Of a stretch of 64,000 bases of DNA, positions 10,836-20,775 are shown piece after piece. The DNA comes from Melitaea cinxia (Eukaryota > Arthropoda > Insecta > Lepidoptera > Nymphalidae): the NCBI RefSeq assembly GCF_905220565.1, contig NC_059405.1:13780081-13844080 (forward strand), given 5' to 3'. The notes under the pieces are model-generated. The model was not told where the DNA came from. It was given only the letters and a program-made list of their open reading frames with translations, and ran no database searches. Numbering within the stretch: position 1 is the stretch's first letter; every line of letters starts with the position of its first letter. Both the position numbers and the translations under genes were made by a program.

Positions 10836-11639
10836 AGTTCTTTGACCTTTAGAAGTTTTCATATCTAAAAGTCGTTACTATTAAAGCATTAGTTAATGTT
10901 ATAATTTAAGATCAAATTAAGCAGCTGCGGGAACCAAAGAAGGGATACATATTTCAGATATTAAGTACTGATTGAACATAAAAATAGAAGTTAATTGATC
11001 TCACTTTAACTACATGTTATAACTAAAAAGCTCCTAAAATTAAATAATTATTATAAAATATTTACTAATTACGTAATTTCAAATCTTAGTAAAATATTAT
11101 TCAAAACAATTCTTAGAAGATCAATTAAAGGATTGGGATTTGTTTCATAATAAAAATCAAGAAGATATTTAATTTGATTGGTCTGGTTTTAAGCTACAAC
11201 CAATAAATTAAAATTACGCCTGACTGATTCAATCGATGCTTTCCGATTTACCGATTAAATGAATCGTTAGATAAAGATCTTCAAAATATTAAGGTTAATG
11301 TATATGGATAAATTTTTATGAAGCGTATTTTGTCAATCAGTAGAGTGCCTTGTAAAGATGAAAGTATTAACAATTTTATAAGTGAATCGTTCACAATTTA
11401 ATTTCGTATGTTTCATAGTTCGATGTTTGAAGTTATGTGTTTAGAGCTTTGTTGTTGTTCTGATGCTTATAACGACTGAGCCTCGTTAATTTTCATAACA
11501 TAAATTAGAATATATATGTATACGGCTTGCTTGCCTTAATCGTTGCTTATGTTTTGTATCGTTGATCCTCCCCAAAGTCATTAACATGTAATTTAATTAT
11601 ACAGGAATTAAATATTAGTTAATATGGGCTATGCTTTTC
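10836..11639. other. AT-rich DNA, nothing recognised
   Basis: Low-GC DNA with no open frames, tRNA motifs or known repeats. Confidence 0.5.
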
Positions 11640-11967
11640 TCTCAAAGATAGGATTAGAAATGAGACTATCTGCGAGAGAACGAAAGTAACCGAAATAGCC
11701 CACAGAATTAGCAAGTTGAAGTGGCAGTGGGCTGGTCATCTGTGTCGCAGGACCGACGGCCGTTGGAGTAGACGGGTCCTCGAGTGGAGACCGGGTCTTG
11801 GCAAACGCAGTGTGGGACGTCTTCCGGCCCGTTGGACCGACGATCTACGTAAGATTGCCGGTGTAGGCTAGATAAGGATTGCAGAAAACTGGCATGTCTG
11901 GCGCGAACTTGGGGAGACCTATGACCAGCAGTGGACTGCCATAGGCTGAAGTGATGATGATGATGAA
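11640..11967 (+). pseudogene. RTE-clade LINE, C-terminal and 3' end
   Basis: Encodes the conserved C-terminal block of RTE reverse transcriptases, with short runs such as ISKLKWQWAGHL, RRTDGRW, LEWRPG, SVGRLPARWTDDL, and WRELGETYDQQWT, followed by a short 3' UTR ending GGCTGAAGTGATGATGATG. RTE elements characteristically end in such short tandem trinucleotides instead of poly(A). The frame carries stops (for example in the KIAGV-to-RIAEN interval), and the copy is strongly 5' truncated, so it is inactive. Related tails: 9803-9885, 18713-18880 and 49039-49183. Confidence 0.8.
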
Positions 11968-12480
11968 TTAAATATTTCTTTGTTCAGAAATATTTTTGAT
12001 TTCCGGGAAGTTCCGTTTATATAATAATTTGATATAATTATAATTGTAAAAATATGAAGTTGAAAGTCAAGCTATGCGAAGCAATTATACAATCAGGATT
12101 AAAAAAATACATTACATACATTAACTAGATTAATTATTTTTATTATAAAACCATAAATGATAGATGAAGTCATTTGAATCGAGATAATAAAACTAACTAA
12201 ATCGAAACATCGCACTTTAGGACAAAGAATACCTCCGATTCAAGAGACGAGCTATATGTACTTTGGCAACACGTTTATGCAGCGAATAATTTGACTCCTA
12301 ACAGCTGCAATAGCTACAAGACAGCAGCCGGAACCGAACTGTTATACTTATTTTCTGAGGTTCAGTGATGAGGCAGTGACACTCCTAACAGGATTAGTAA
12401 AATTTATAACAATTTTTATAAGTATACTAGCACTACTTAGTAATTACGAGTGATTTCTATGCGTACCAACTGCCCATCCA
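11968..12480. other. AT-rich DNA, nothing recognised
   Basis: No gene or known repeat visible. Confidence 0.45.
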
Positions 12481-12720
12481 GGCAGGATGAGATGATTTTA
12501 GTATTACTAGGGGGCAAACAACCGTATGGTCCACCTCGTGATAAGCGTTTATCTTAGTCTATGGTCGCTAGCAACACTAGAAGAATTGCCAGCGCGTTTT
12601 CGACTTTACCTTAGTCGTTTCTCAGGAGCTCTGGCCATCTTACTTACCATAGGAACAAAATAATACTTGAGAGCTTTAGCTGTCATCTTCTTTAAGATAC
12701 CCAGTAGCTCCAGCTTTTGA
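12481..12720 (-). repeat. Diverged LINE-tail repeat
   Basis: Aligns in reverse orientation with the repeat at 43806-44050: GGCAAACAACCGTATGGTCC at the left (3') end, then AGGAGCTCTGGCCATCTTAC and GCTGTCATCTTCTTTAAG. It is more diverged than the other copies, so it is probably older. Confidence 0.55.
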
Positions 12721-13120
12721 GCATGACATTTCTTGCTATAGCAATGTCAATAAAAGTAGCGTCAAATTACCATGTAACGAAAGCCATTTTAAGTGCAGCC
12801 ACATTGACATAATTATTTTTATAAATCCTGAGTAAGTTCTTCACCATGAAATTATACATACATGTAATAAATGCAGAGGATTGAACATACTTGTCAATCG
12901 TACTATGACTTTCAACGGATTGCAAAAGGAATTTTCGGCAATTGCACGGGTGTTACTAATCCCTTTTTAATAGGGTACCTGAAAGCTTCGGCTTATCCTA
13001 TACGAATGCCACAGCTAAGGGTAAAAAACGGGAGATCATTAAATACCGATTGGTACAAATAAAGTCTTGAAAATATTAATAGTAAAATTTATTTAAGAAT
13101 AGTAGAATTTATTTAAGACT
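12721..13120. other. No supported gene
   Basis: An open frame at 12871-13062 (plus) has no recognisable motif. The stretch around 13083-13118 contains a near-tandem AATTTATTTAAGA pair directly upstream of the next SINE; one of them may be its target site. Confidence 0.35.
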
Positions 13121-13390
13121 AGCCCGTTGGCGCAGTTTGTAGTGACCCTGCTTTCTGCTCCGAGGGTTGTGGGTTCGATTCCCACCCCGAGTCTGGGTGT
13201 AATATAAATATTTATTTATATATTTATATATGTATTATTTATAAGTATGTGTATCGAAAAAAAAATATGTAGCTATATACCAGTCGGCTGTTACCTGCTA
13301 TAACACAAGCATTAAGTTGCTTACTTTAGGAACAGACGACCGTGTGTGTATTGTGTAGATATTTATTTATTATTTATTTATTTATTTATT
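13121..13390 (+). mobile_element. tRNA-headed SINE with (TTTA)n tail
   Basis: Head: GCCCGTTGGCGCAGTTTGTA (A box) and GTGGGTTCGATTCCCACC (B box). Body: AACACAAGCATTAAGTTGC, GGAACAGACGACCG and GTGTGTATTGTG, then (ATTT)n. This organisation matches a SINE type widespread in butterflies (Metulj-like). Truncated or interrupted copies: 7940-8035, 57790-58200 and 61137-61547. Confidence 0.8.
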
Positions 13391-13464
13391 CAGCATTTTT
13401 TTTGACCCAGTCTAGAATATTATTAAAGCATATAGCCACAATGAAACAAGAATTGAAACATTAC

Positions 13465-13695
13465 ATTTAACTGAGGTAGGGTACAGAAGGAAATTTCCTG
13501 CTCAAAATATGAAGCAGCCCTATTAGTTCCTGTTAGTTTGTAAGATAATCAGAGCTCCTGGGAAGAATTGGGGATGAGTCGGCAACGCACTTGCGATACT
13601 TCTGGGGTTACAGACATCTATAAGCTACGGTAATCGCTTACCATCAGGTGAGCCGTATGCTTGTTTGCCGACCTAGTTATATATAAAAAAAAAAC
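13465..13695 (+). repeat. LINE-tail interspersed repeat
   Basis: Near-complete plus-strand copy: ACTGAGGTAGGG-like start just upstream, TTCCTGCTCAAAATATG, CAGAGCTCCTGG, GGCAACGCACTTGCGATAC, and a 3' end CATCAGGTGAGCCGTATGC ... GACCTAGTTATATATA plus A run. Confidence 0.65.
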
Positions 13696-13720
13696 AAAAA
13701 CTTTTTTCAATTTTGAAAAG

Positions 13721-13989
13721 ATGATCAGTCTTATTATTGGATTGAGTGCTCTTATGGTTTTATTTGCAATTCCAGTATGGTTAAATTTATGGTAATCGCT
13801 TTAATCAGCTATACCATCATTTTATTGCCTATAAACAGTCTCGATAAAAATTTTAACGACAAAATAATCTTATTAGTGTTCATGCAAACGGAATTTTTAT
13901 ATTTATTACAGTACTTATTCTTGCCAGCCTTGCTACACCCGAAAAAAAGAGTTATTAAAAAAAATGTCGTTTTTATTTTGAACTCATAG
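13721..13989 (+). CDS. Hydrophobic open frames of unknown identity
   Basis: Two overlapping frames. The first (ATG 13721, 24 codons) reads ISLIIGLSALMVLFAIPVW and stops at 13793-13795. The second (from 13777, 70 codons) is also strongly hydrophobic and ends at 13989. Together they would give two or three membrane segments, and a one-base shift would join them, so this could be the relic of a small multi-pass membrane protein or one exon of a receptor. I do not recognise the family. AT-rich DNA readily produces Phe/Ile/Leu-rich frames by chance. Confidence 0.2.
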
Positions 13990-14188
13990 AGTAAAAATTA
14001 TACGCGATTGCTTTCATTTTCTTTTATTTCAATCAAAACAAACTTTCTTTATATTTGGGAAACAAAATTGCAGATTAAAAGATATAAATATGTATATAAT
14101 AGCATATACTAAAAAATAGCAGCTAGCATACACTATAAAAAAAATCGTAGTTATAATAAGATAAATTACATTAAACTAAAAAACCTTA

Positions 14189-15450
14189 GACTAATTCTTT
14201 GTCCGAAGTAGCTGCCAGCTCTTCGGTCTCCTGTGACGTCGAATAACCCTGTTTGCTATTTCCTTAAAAAGTCTTATAGCGCTAGGACCCGACGGACCAA
14301 GGGTCTCGACACCGAATGGGACAAAATCATATTCGGAGCCTAGACCCCTGTATTTGTATGCTTTAGTTTTTTCAGCCGCTTCACAAGCCACACCAGCTCT
14401 GTGTTGGTTCCATGTAGATGGGAAGGGGCTAGCGTCTCTGAACAGGTTGCATCCCATACCAGCACCCGGCCCATCTTCCATGGAATCAAATTCATATCGT
14501 CCGGTCTCTTGCCATCGTCTCTTGCAATACCAGTCAGCTCAAGTAGACTTGGCACGTTGAGCTTGTCGACGTCATTGCCACAGGGATATTTGTGAGGAGC
14601 GCAGACCGGAACCCCAAGGCGTAGACAGGTTGCATTCGGAGCGTGTCAGGCTCAAGAAATGTTCCTGTATTTGACGAAGAGTACGCATGAAGCCAGTAGC
14701 CAGCCTTATGCGCACCCACGGACAAAAGCCTAGCACGCGCCGAGCCTGTACTACAGCTTAAAAGAATGTCATAAGTCAATTTGCAGTTTATGTCGTTCCA
14801 GCTCCTCTGTGAATTTGGAGAAACTGTAAAATTTTGACCTGGGCATGCAATTAAGAAAGCGTTTCTAGCTTCTTCCAAACCAGCAATCTCAAAGTTTGAA
14901 GGGGATGCCCTTAAAATTTTACTTATGAGATTTGCTGAACTATGGACAGAAGATAGGTAGGCTGGTAAAGCGATACTGGAAATTTTGCGAATCCCTAACC
15001 ACCATAACGGATAGGTAGGGATTCTTGGCTCCAAGATTGCTCGTTCATTTCCACATTAAGAATCGATTTTAATCTAATTTTGATTAAGTCGTCTACTTGT
15101 GTTAAAAGATCTGGGTGATTCAAAAAGGAGCAGCAACGGAGCGAATATGTAAATTTTAGGACGAAAAGACAGTATTTTAAGATGCAAAGTGCATAATGTG
15201 GACTAATTTCAAGGAGACGGTCAACAAAATTTTGAAATTTGGTGATTGAATTATTAATACATTCAGAAATAGATTCATCAAAAAATGTAGAACCTAAAAG
15301 GTAAAGGGAATCACTGTTAAGTATTTTAATATTTGGAGCCAAAATATTAAATTTTTGTCTTACGTCACTTAAATTTAAGTCGCAGTTATTTATAAAAAGT
15401 TCGCATTTGCTAAAATTAAGTTTCAAACCAAAGGCTTCAAATTTATTTTT
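14189..15450 (-). pseudogene. LINE with restriction-like endonuclease, RT C-terminus to 3' end
   Basis: Three overlapping minus-strand frames (15450-14995, 15034-14534, 14555-14191) form the C-terminal third of a non-LTR element polyprotein with frameshifts near 15000 and 14540. It starts with FGLKLNFSKCEL and LLGSTFFDES, the end of the reverse transcriptase core and thumb, continues through SLPIRYGG/LGIRKIS, LLSVGAHKAGYWL and, after the frameshift, KRPDDMNLIPW, VLVWDATCSET and FVPFGVETLGPSGPSA. The PD...D arrangement fits the restriction-like endonuclease of the R2 superfamily. Same family as 2392-2841. 5' truncated, so dead. Confidence 0.65.
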
Positions 15451-15496
15451 GAAAATTATTTTTCAAGCTTTTATACCTCGTATTTACAAAAATGGT

Positions 15497-15665
15497 CAAA
15501 AATCAAAATCAAAATCAACCTTATTCAATGGGCCTCATATTGAGCTCATTCGAATTGTCATTTTACAAATTAAAACTTTAAAAATGATTCTTATTTTCGT
15601 AAAAGAAAAGCTGCCACCGATTCGGAATGTAGATTCTGCAGAGAAGATTCGGCAAGAAAGTCCCT
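15497..15665 (-). repeat. Fragment of an AATCAAAATCA-type interspersed repeat
   Basis: AAAATCAAAATCAAAATCAA followed by CCTTATTCAATGGG and, 130 bases on, GCAGAGAAGATTCGGCAAGA. This combination is familiar from many lepidopteran genomes as the 3' end of an interspersed element on the opposite strand. I cannot name its class. Confidence 0.4.
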
Positions 15666-15669
15666 TTAA

Positions 15670-15930
15670 TTACGAATATACCATTTTTACCCAACTTAAA
15701 AGGAGGAGATTCTCAATTAAACTACTTTTTGTGTTACATCATAACTTTAAACTGAGTGTACCAATTTTGAGGATTGCTTTTTTTATTCGAAAGCTGGGAC
15801 TTGTCGTGTGGTCCCATTTAAAAATTGAGATCTTCTGAGTACTTTTTGAGTTATCCCTATTAAATTGTATTCAATTGAATATTTTTAACCGACTTCCGAA
15901 AAAGGAGGAGGTTCTCAATTCATTTTTTTA
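15670..15930 (+). repeat. Broken pieces of the ACCGACTTC element
   Basis: 15690-15840 matches internal parts of the 2842-3448 element (GGAGGAGATTCTCAATT, CTGAGTGTACCAATTTTGA, AAAGCTGGGACTTGTC). 15886-15925 is a second copy of its 5' end (TTTTTAACCGACTTCCG...GGTTCTCAATTC). Confidence 0.5.
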
Positions 15931-15956
15931 GTGTTTTTTTGTGTTGTATTTTTTTT

Positions 15957-16138
15957 GCAACTACCCATGCAGGTCTTTTATTTGATTATTGCGGAGTTAC
16001 CGCGGTCGAATGGTTTGGAAATACGCGACCAGCCAGCCGTTGCGCGACATCTCGTAATTAGATAAGCTTTTAAAATTATTATCGGATGATAACATTGAAA
16101 ATCACGCAAACGTGAGACGTAATTATCAATATTTTATT
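15957..16138 (+). repeat. 182-bp repeat, copy 1
   Basis: Starts GCAACTACCCATGCAGGTC and ends AATTATCAATATTTTATTA. I count three substitutions against 23092-23273. It lies between two 5' ends of the ACCGACTTC element (15886 and 16141). The core GAGTTACCGCGGTCGAATGG and CCAGCCAGCCGTTGCGCG is GC-rich. No coding capacity and no family that I recognise. Confidence 0.8.
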
Positions 16139-16140
16139 AG

Positions 16141-16500
16141 TTTTTAACCGGCTTCCAAAAAAGGAGGAGGTTCTCAATTCGACTGTTTTTTTTATGTATG
16201 TTACATCAGAACTTTCGACCGGGTGGAACGATTTCGACAATTTTTTATAATCGAAAGGTGGTGTGTGTCAATTGGTCTCATTTAAATTTATTTGAGATCT
16301 AACAACCTCTTTTAGAGTTATATCTAATAATGTGTTTTTACTTGACGCTTTTTTCGTCGACCTACGTTGTATTATACCACATAACTTTTTACTGGCTGTA
16401 CCGATTTTGACATTTTTTTTGTTGGAAAGGAGATTCCTTAGTTTAGTACCATGATAAGGAAACCAGGATTTGATCATGGGATCCTAGAGAAATCGAGGGT
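16141..16500 (+). mobile_element. ACCGACTTC-family element, 3' truncated
   Basis: Follows the copy at 2842-3448 from TTTTTAACCGGCTTCC through GACCGGGTGGAACGATTTCG, ACTTGACGCTTTTTTCGTC and GGATCCTAGAGAAATCGAGG, then stops abruptly at about 16498; the last 250 bases of the element are missing. Confidence 0.6.
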
Positions 16501-17050
16501 TGCTTTTAAAAAAAAAATATCATTAAAAAAAATTGTAAACTAAAAATATTTACACAAACTGTAATAAAGCTAAATTTTAGCAAAACCAAGTCAGTAATAA
16601 TGCTTTACAAAGAGGTAAACAGACAAACTGAGGAACAGTATTGTTTTGTCCTCAGCAGCATAAATACTCTTACATATTATGAAAAACCATTTAATGCACA
16701 AAGAGAATAGGCTTCACGAGAGTTTGTATGTATAGAAGTATAAATGGATCAATACGCCCTATTTCACTTCCTCGGTAAAAACTCCATGTATTGAAATTGT
16801 TGGGTGGTTTTTTTAAAACAAATTGCCTAAGTTTCAACCATTAACTCCACGCTGTCGCGTATTTACGACGTTCTGTTAACATTTTTTGTTTACTTCTTTT
16901 CAATAAAAATACAATTGCAACGCTTATGTTTCGCTTTAAATTATATTTATGGTCGAATTAAGCCAACTTCAGATTGAAATTGCAGTGAAAATTTCCACGA
17001 AAACATGATCGTATAGTAACATTTTTTCATTTTGCATTTGTTTTTTTTTA
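16501..17050. other. AT-rich DNA, nothing recognised
   Basis: No gene or repeat recognised. Confidence 0.45.
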
Positions 17051-17312
17051 GATATTATTCTTTCTGGAGAGTAATATATGCTTACATGCGTATTTTATTT
17101 ATTATTTAAAATAACTGACTTTAACTGAGGTAGCACAGCAGGATTAACCTGCTCAAAATATGGAGCAGCCCAACTGGGGTAGTACCTCAACCTTACAGAA
17201 GATCACAGCAAAATAATACTGTTTTCAAGCAGTATTGTGTTGTGTTGGATATTATTCTTTCTGGAAACTGAAATATGCTTACATGCGTATTTTATTTATT
17301 ATTTAAAATATT
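17051..17312 (+). repeat. 62-bp direct repeats around a LINE-tail fragment
   Basis: GATATTATTCTTTCTGGA and the following ~45 bases, ending TTTATTTATTATTTAAAATA, occur at 17051-17112 and 17248-17310 with about three differences. Between them, at 17121-17247, lies a 5' fragment of the LINE-tail repeat (TAACTGAGGTAGCACAGCAG ... AGCAGTATTGTGTTGTG). Confidence 0.7.
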
Positions 17313-18712
17313 TAAAAAATGTTATTTAGACGTTGAAAAGTAACTACAGCAAATGATTAAGTTTATGATGATGTAGCTATTTAAGTTTAACTTCCTTTAT
17401 TATTAATAGCTTTAGTAAGCAAAATTTACTATCGCATTTCCTTTAACAGATATGGTATTAAAAATTTATTTTATTTTTAAATATCAGTTTTATAATTAAA
17501 CAAATAAAGAGCTTCGCAAATTTGTCTAGCAATATCAGGAACACAATATTTGTCAAATGATCTTCGTCGTCAGTCTGTCAAGTGCCATTTCCTGGCCCTT
17601 TTACCTCCTATTCAAAGGAGTGGGAGTCAATGAAGAAAGTGGTTCGGCTTACACAGCTACAGAGTAGTCAACATCTTGAAAGAAACTTCGTATTATTTTA
17701 ACTGGATATAATTTTGATAGCTCAGCGACATGCATCACAGTATGATTTTAATTTTATAATAGAGAATCCGGCCTTACTATCACTATTTATAATAATAGTT
17801 AAGTAAGTTCACTAAACTTTATTGTTATTAATGAATAAGACAGTAAGATACAATTATTTCCTATAACAAAACAATATACGTTTTGCTTTTAAACTAAACT
17901 AACTAAAATAATAAAATAATACGTGTATAACTTTGTTAATTTGAGCCGTAAGGATCAAAATGAACACAGAACAACCATAGCGTTTTCATAACCTGGTTCC
18001 CTCTAGTGGTAGAAATAGGAGGAATGAAACGACTAGCATGGATTGTTCACCTCATCTTTACTTTTTGGTTTCACTAATACATATACACAGTTTGATATAA
18101 ATCATAGAGTGATATAAGTGACGCCTCGCGCCATCTAGTGGTACACAACTTACAACTACACTAAATTAACAAAGGTACGAAGATAATACGAAAGAAAGTT
18201 TTAAACATCAAAGTAAGAAAGAGAACTGAGTGGACGATATAATTTCTTTTATTCAATTCAATTGCTGATACAGTTTTGTAATACAACTAACTTTGAAACA
18301 GCAAATTTTTTTTCGTTAGTATATCGTTTTTTTTTTTTAATTTTCTTAATAGATAACTTGTTCCGGCTGTAAAGTATACAAAAAAGATGGTTTACTAATT
18401 TAGCGCAGTCGTTCGAAAGTTATGCGATTACATACATTTTAGTGATTCACTTGTTTTTTTTTTTATAATTAAAATCAAATCAAAAACAGTTTTATCTATT
18501 CACAAATTCTCCGTACGAATTGAAAATATTTAAAAATAATATATTTACTGCTATTGACTTATAAATAAAACTTTTGTAGAAATCTTTAATACTTTTTAAA
18601 CACTAATGATCCTTGGAAAAAACACTAATTATATAATAAATGTATTTAAGAAATCATGTATTAAATATTTTGTTCATACTCTTAAGTTAAAATTTTTTCA
18701 ATTCACATAAGA
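17313..18712. other. AT-rich DNA with one CTCF-like motif
   Basis: Mostly featureless. The motif GCGCCATCTAGTGG at 18128-18141 and a weaker CCCTCTAGTGG at 17999-18009 resemble the CTCF recognition core known in insects. No coding sequence recognised. Confidence 0.35.
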
Positions 18713-18880
18713 GGCTCGTCCTCTCCTATTGTGGAGACTGCATGTTAGCAAACGCAGTATGGGACGCGCTCTGGGCTGCTGGACCGACGGAGCTGGATGA
18801 GGACTGTAGAGAATTGGGAAATTTGGCGTGAACTTGGGCAGCTCTCCAGCAGGCTGCGATAAACTGAAGTGAGCAAGCAA
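18713..18880 (+). repeat. Relic of an RTE LINE 3' end
   Basis: Shares GGCAAACGCAGTNTGGGACG-type, CTGGACCGACGGAGCTGG and GGCGTGAACTTGGGCAGCTC words, and an ACTGAAGTGA ending, with the RTE copy at 11640-11967, with many deletions. Confidence 0.55.
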
Positions 18881-19126
18881 GCATACATATTTACGATACT
18901 TCAATCCAGTAGCATTCACCATCGCAGCTTGACTGCATTGACACGGATTAAGGTGCAGCTGTCTCGGGTATGGTATGTCTTGGTTAGGTCCCAGTCTACA
19001 CTACCTCCCCCCCCTTTCTTCATATATAACTACCTTACTAGACAGACAGCTGTATGAATTAGAAATATCAGTGAATAATTAATAAACCTTTATCGTGCTG
19101 TGCTCTATATACATACAACTAGATCG

Positions 19127-20215
19127 GCAAAAAAGTGTACGGTTCACCTGATAGTAAGCGATTACGTCTGTAAAACCACCAGACTAGAAAAAAGGTCAGA
19201 CTCAACCAGATCCGGCAAGCTCTATCGGGACCAGGTCTGGTCCAGACAACGATAGCCTGATGTAAAATATAATCAAGTATGGTAAGGCATACTGGATCAG
19301 GACCCGGTACGGTCCAGATAAGGACAGCCTGATGTAAAATATAATCAAGTATGGTAAGGCATACTGGATCAGGACCCGGTCCGGTCCAGATCAGGATAGC
19401 CTGATGTAAAATATAATCAAGTATGGTAAGGCATACTAGATTAGGACCCGGTTCGGTCCAGAACAGATAGCCTGAAAAAAAATACGCGAACTGAGCCTGA
19501 ATCGCGCTATCAATGTTTTTAAGCGCACTTAGTATATATACAGTTATCAGGATAGTCTAGCAGGGAGTCCATTTCTACACAGTGGAGCAGTCGTAAGTAG
19601 AAGGAAGTAGTTAATTAGTAGTTAATTATTAGAAGTTAATAAATATAATTTAATTGATAATAATAATTAATTAATAATATAAAAATAAATAAAAATAATT
19701 AATATTTAAAGTAAAAACATAAATAAATAATACATTGGAAAAAATAAACGGAAATAAATATCATAATAATTATGTTAAGTAACATATTTATAATATCAAT
19801 TCGCTTTTTTTTATTTAACAATTTTTTCAAGAATATACATTCGTGTTTTTTAAAAGTGCCGGACCAAACCGGCTGATCAGGATGAGATGAGATTTCCTGA
19901 TCTGGACCCGATCAGAAAATCTCATCTCATCTTGATCAGGTCCAGACAAATGTTCTACGTTACATAGCTTATCCAGTCCTGATAAGGCATACCCGGTCCG
20001 GTCCTTCTAAGGAACACGAAAACATTTCTACTCGGGCAGACGCATCACAAGCGCGTTGCCGACCCATCCCCAAATCTTCCCAGAAACTCTGGTCACCCTA
20101 CTCACCAACAGGAACACAAAACTGCTTGAAAACAGTTTTATTTAGCTATGATCTTCTGTAAGGTCAAGGCACTACCTCAGTTGGTCTACTCTTACTGTGC
20201 CCTACCTCAGTTAAA
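19127..20215 (-). repeat. LINE-tail repeat split by an 853-bp insert
   Basis: The left part (19127-19183: GATCGGCAAAAAAGTGTACG, TTCACCTGATAGTAAGCG) and the right part (20037-20215: ATCACAAGCGCGTTGCCGAC ... GCCCTACCTCAGTTAA) join into one minus-strand copy of the family at 43806-44050. The interruption is the insert at 19184-20036. Confidence 0.65.
19184..20036. mobile_element. 853-bp insert with 72-bp tandem repeats and a palindrome
   Basis: Bounded by a 4-bp repeat CAGA (19180-19183 and 20037-20040), as judged from the uninterrupted family consensus on both sides. Its ends are weakly inverted (TAGAAA on the left, TTTCTA on the right). Inside are three tandem 72-bp units (19256-19327, 19328-19399, 19400-19470), each containing GGTAAGGCATACTGGATCAG and ACCCGGT-CGGTCC, and a palindrome with 30-bp arms (19873-19902 and 19910-19939, two mismatches, 7-base loop). 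The right end repeats the GATAAGGCATACCCGGTCC theme. No coding potential. Probably a non-autonomous DNA transposon of a family I do not recognise. Confidence 0.55.
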
Positions 20216-20224
20216 TAGCAATAT

Positions 20225-20405
20225 TATGTCTAACTGATCACAGCACTGGCTGTTGCACTGGCGGTTACTACAGACATTTGTATTGGCTATAGATGTTTCT
20301 CGTGGTCTGGGCGTATGTGCTTGTGCTGCTATTGTGTGTGTTTTCGAACCCCCAACATAGGCAAAAAACCTTATGGGGGCCGTTGAATGTGAAGCGTCTA
20401 TTTAT
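20225..20405 (+). repeat. tRNA-headed SINE, partial
   Basis: Contains CAGCACTGGCTGTTG, GTTTCTCGTGGTCTGGGCG, GTGTGTGTTTTCGAACCC and GGGCCGTTGAATGTGAAGCG. The A and B boxes are mostly lost. Same family as 8205-8400. Confidence 0.65.
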
Positions 20406-20655
20406 TTATTATATATACGAGCATATTAAAATAGTAAGACTAATAAAAACGTTTTAAAAATTACATTAAAATCAATTCTAAGTTATATTTCTTGTATGAG
20501 CACATACTCAGACAGGTGAAATACCGGCTCTATTTCGCACTAATTAGTGATGAGCCACTTCATAATACTTCACAAGTAAACAAGCTGATTACTCTCTAAA
20601 AATCCTCTATATTTTAATTAGTCTGTATGTTGTACTGAGTGTTATTGTATTCCAG

Positions 20656-20775
20656 GCACAGGTTCGGATAAGGGGCTGGGAATTGTTTTACGTGACGCGT
20701 TATAACGAACGGAGAGTTTGCACGAGTCTCGAATTACTAAGATTTCTGTTTCGAAGACTTCGTCGTTTAATTTAA
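20656..20775 (+). CDS. Possible spliced exon of unknown gene
   Basis: A possible acceptor (TATTGTATTCCAG, ending 20655) is followed by an open frame of 39 codons beginning AQVRIRGWELFYVTRYNERR and ending at TAA (20773-20775). GC content is higher than in the neighbourhood. It could be a terminal coding exon or an exon of a non-coding RNA. There is no partner exon I can link to it, and no family resemblance. Confidence 0.15.
   Translation, partial: AQVRIRGWELFYVTRYNERRVCTSLELLRFLFRRLRRLI

Noticed and set aside
19256..19470. Regularly spaced repeats that could suggest a CRISPR-like array
   Set aside because: The 72-bp units are contiguous with no unique spacers and the DNA is from an animal; it is a plain tandem repeat inside a transposon-like insert.
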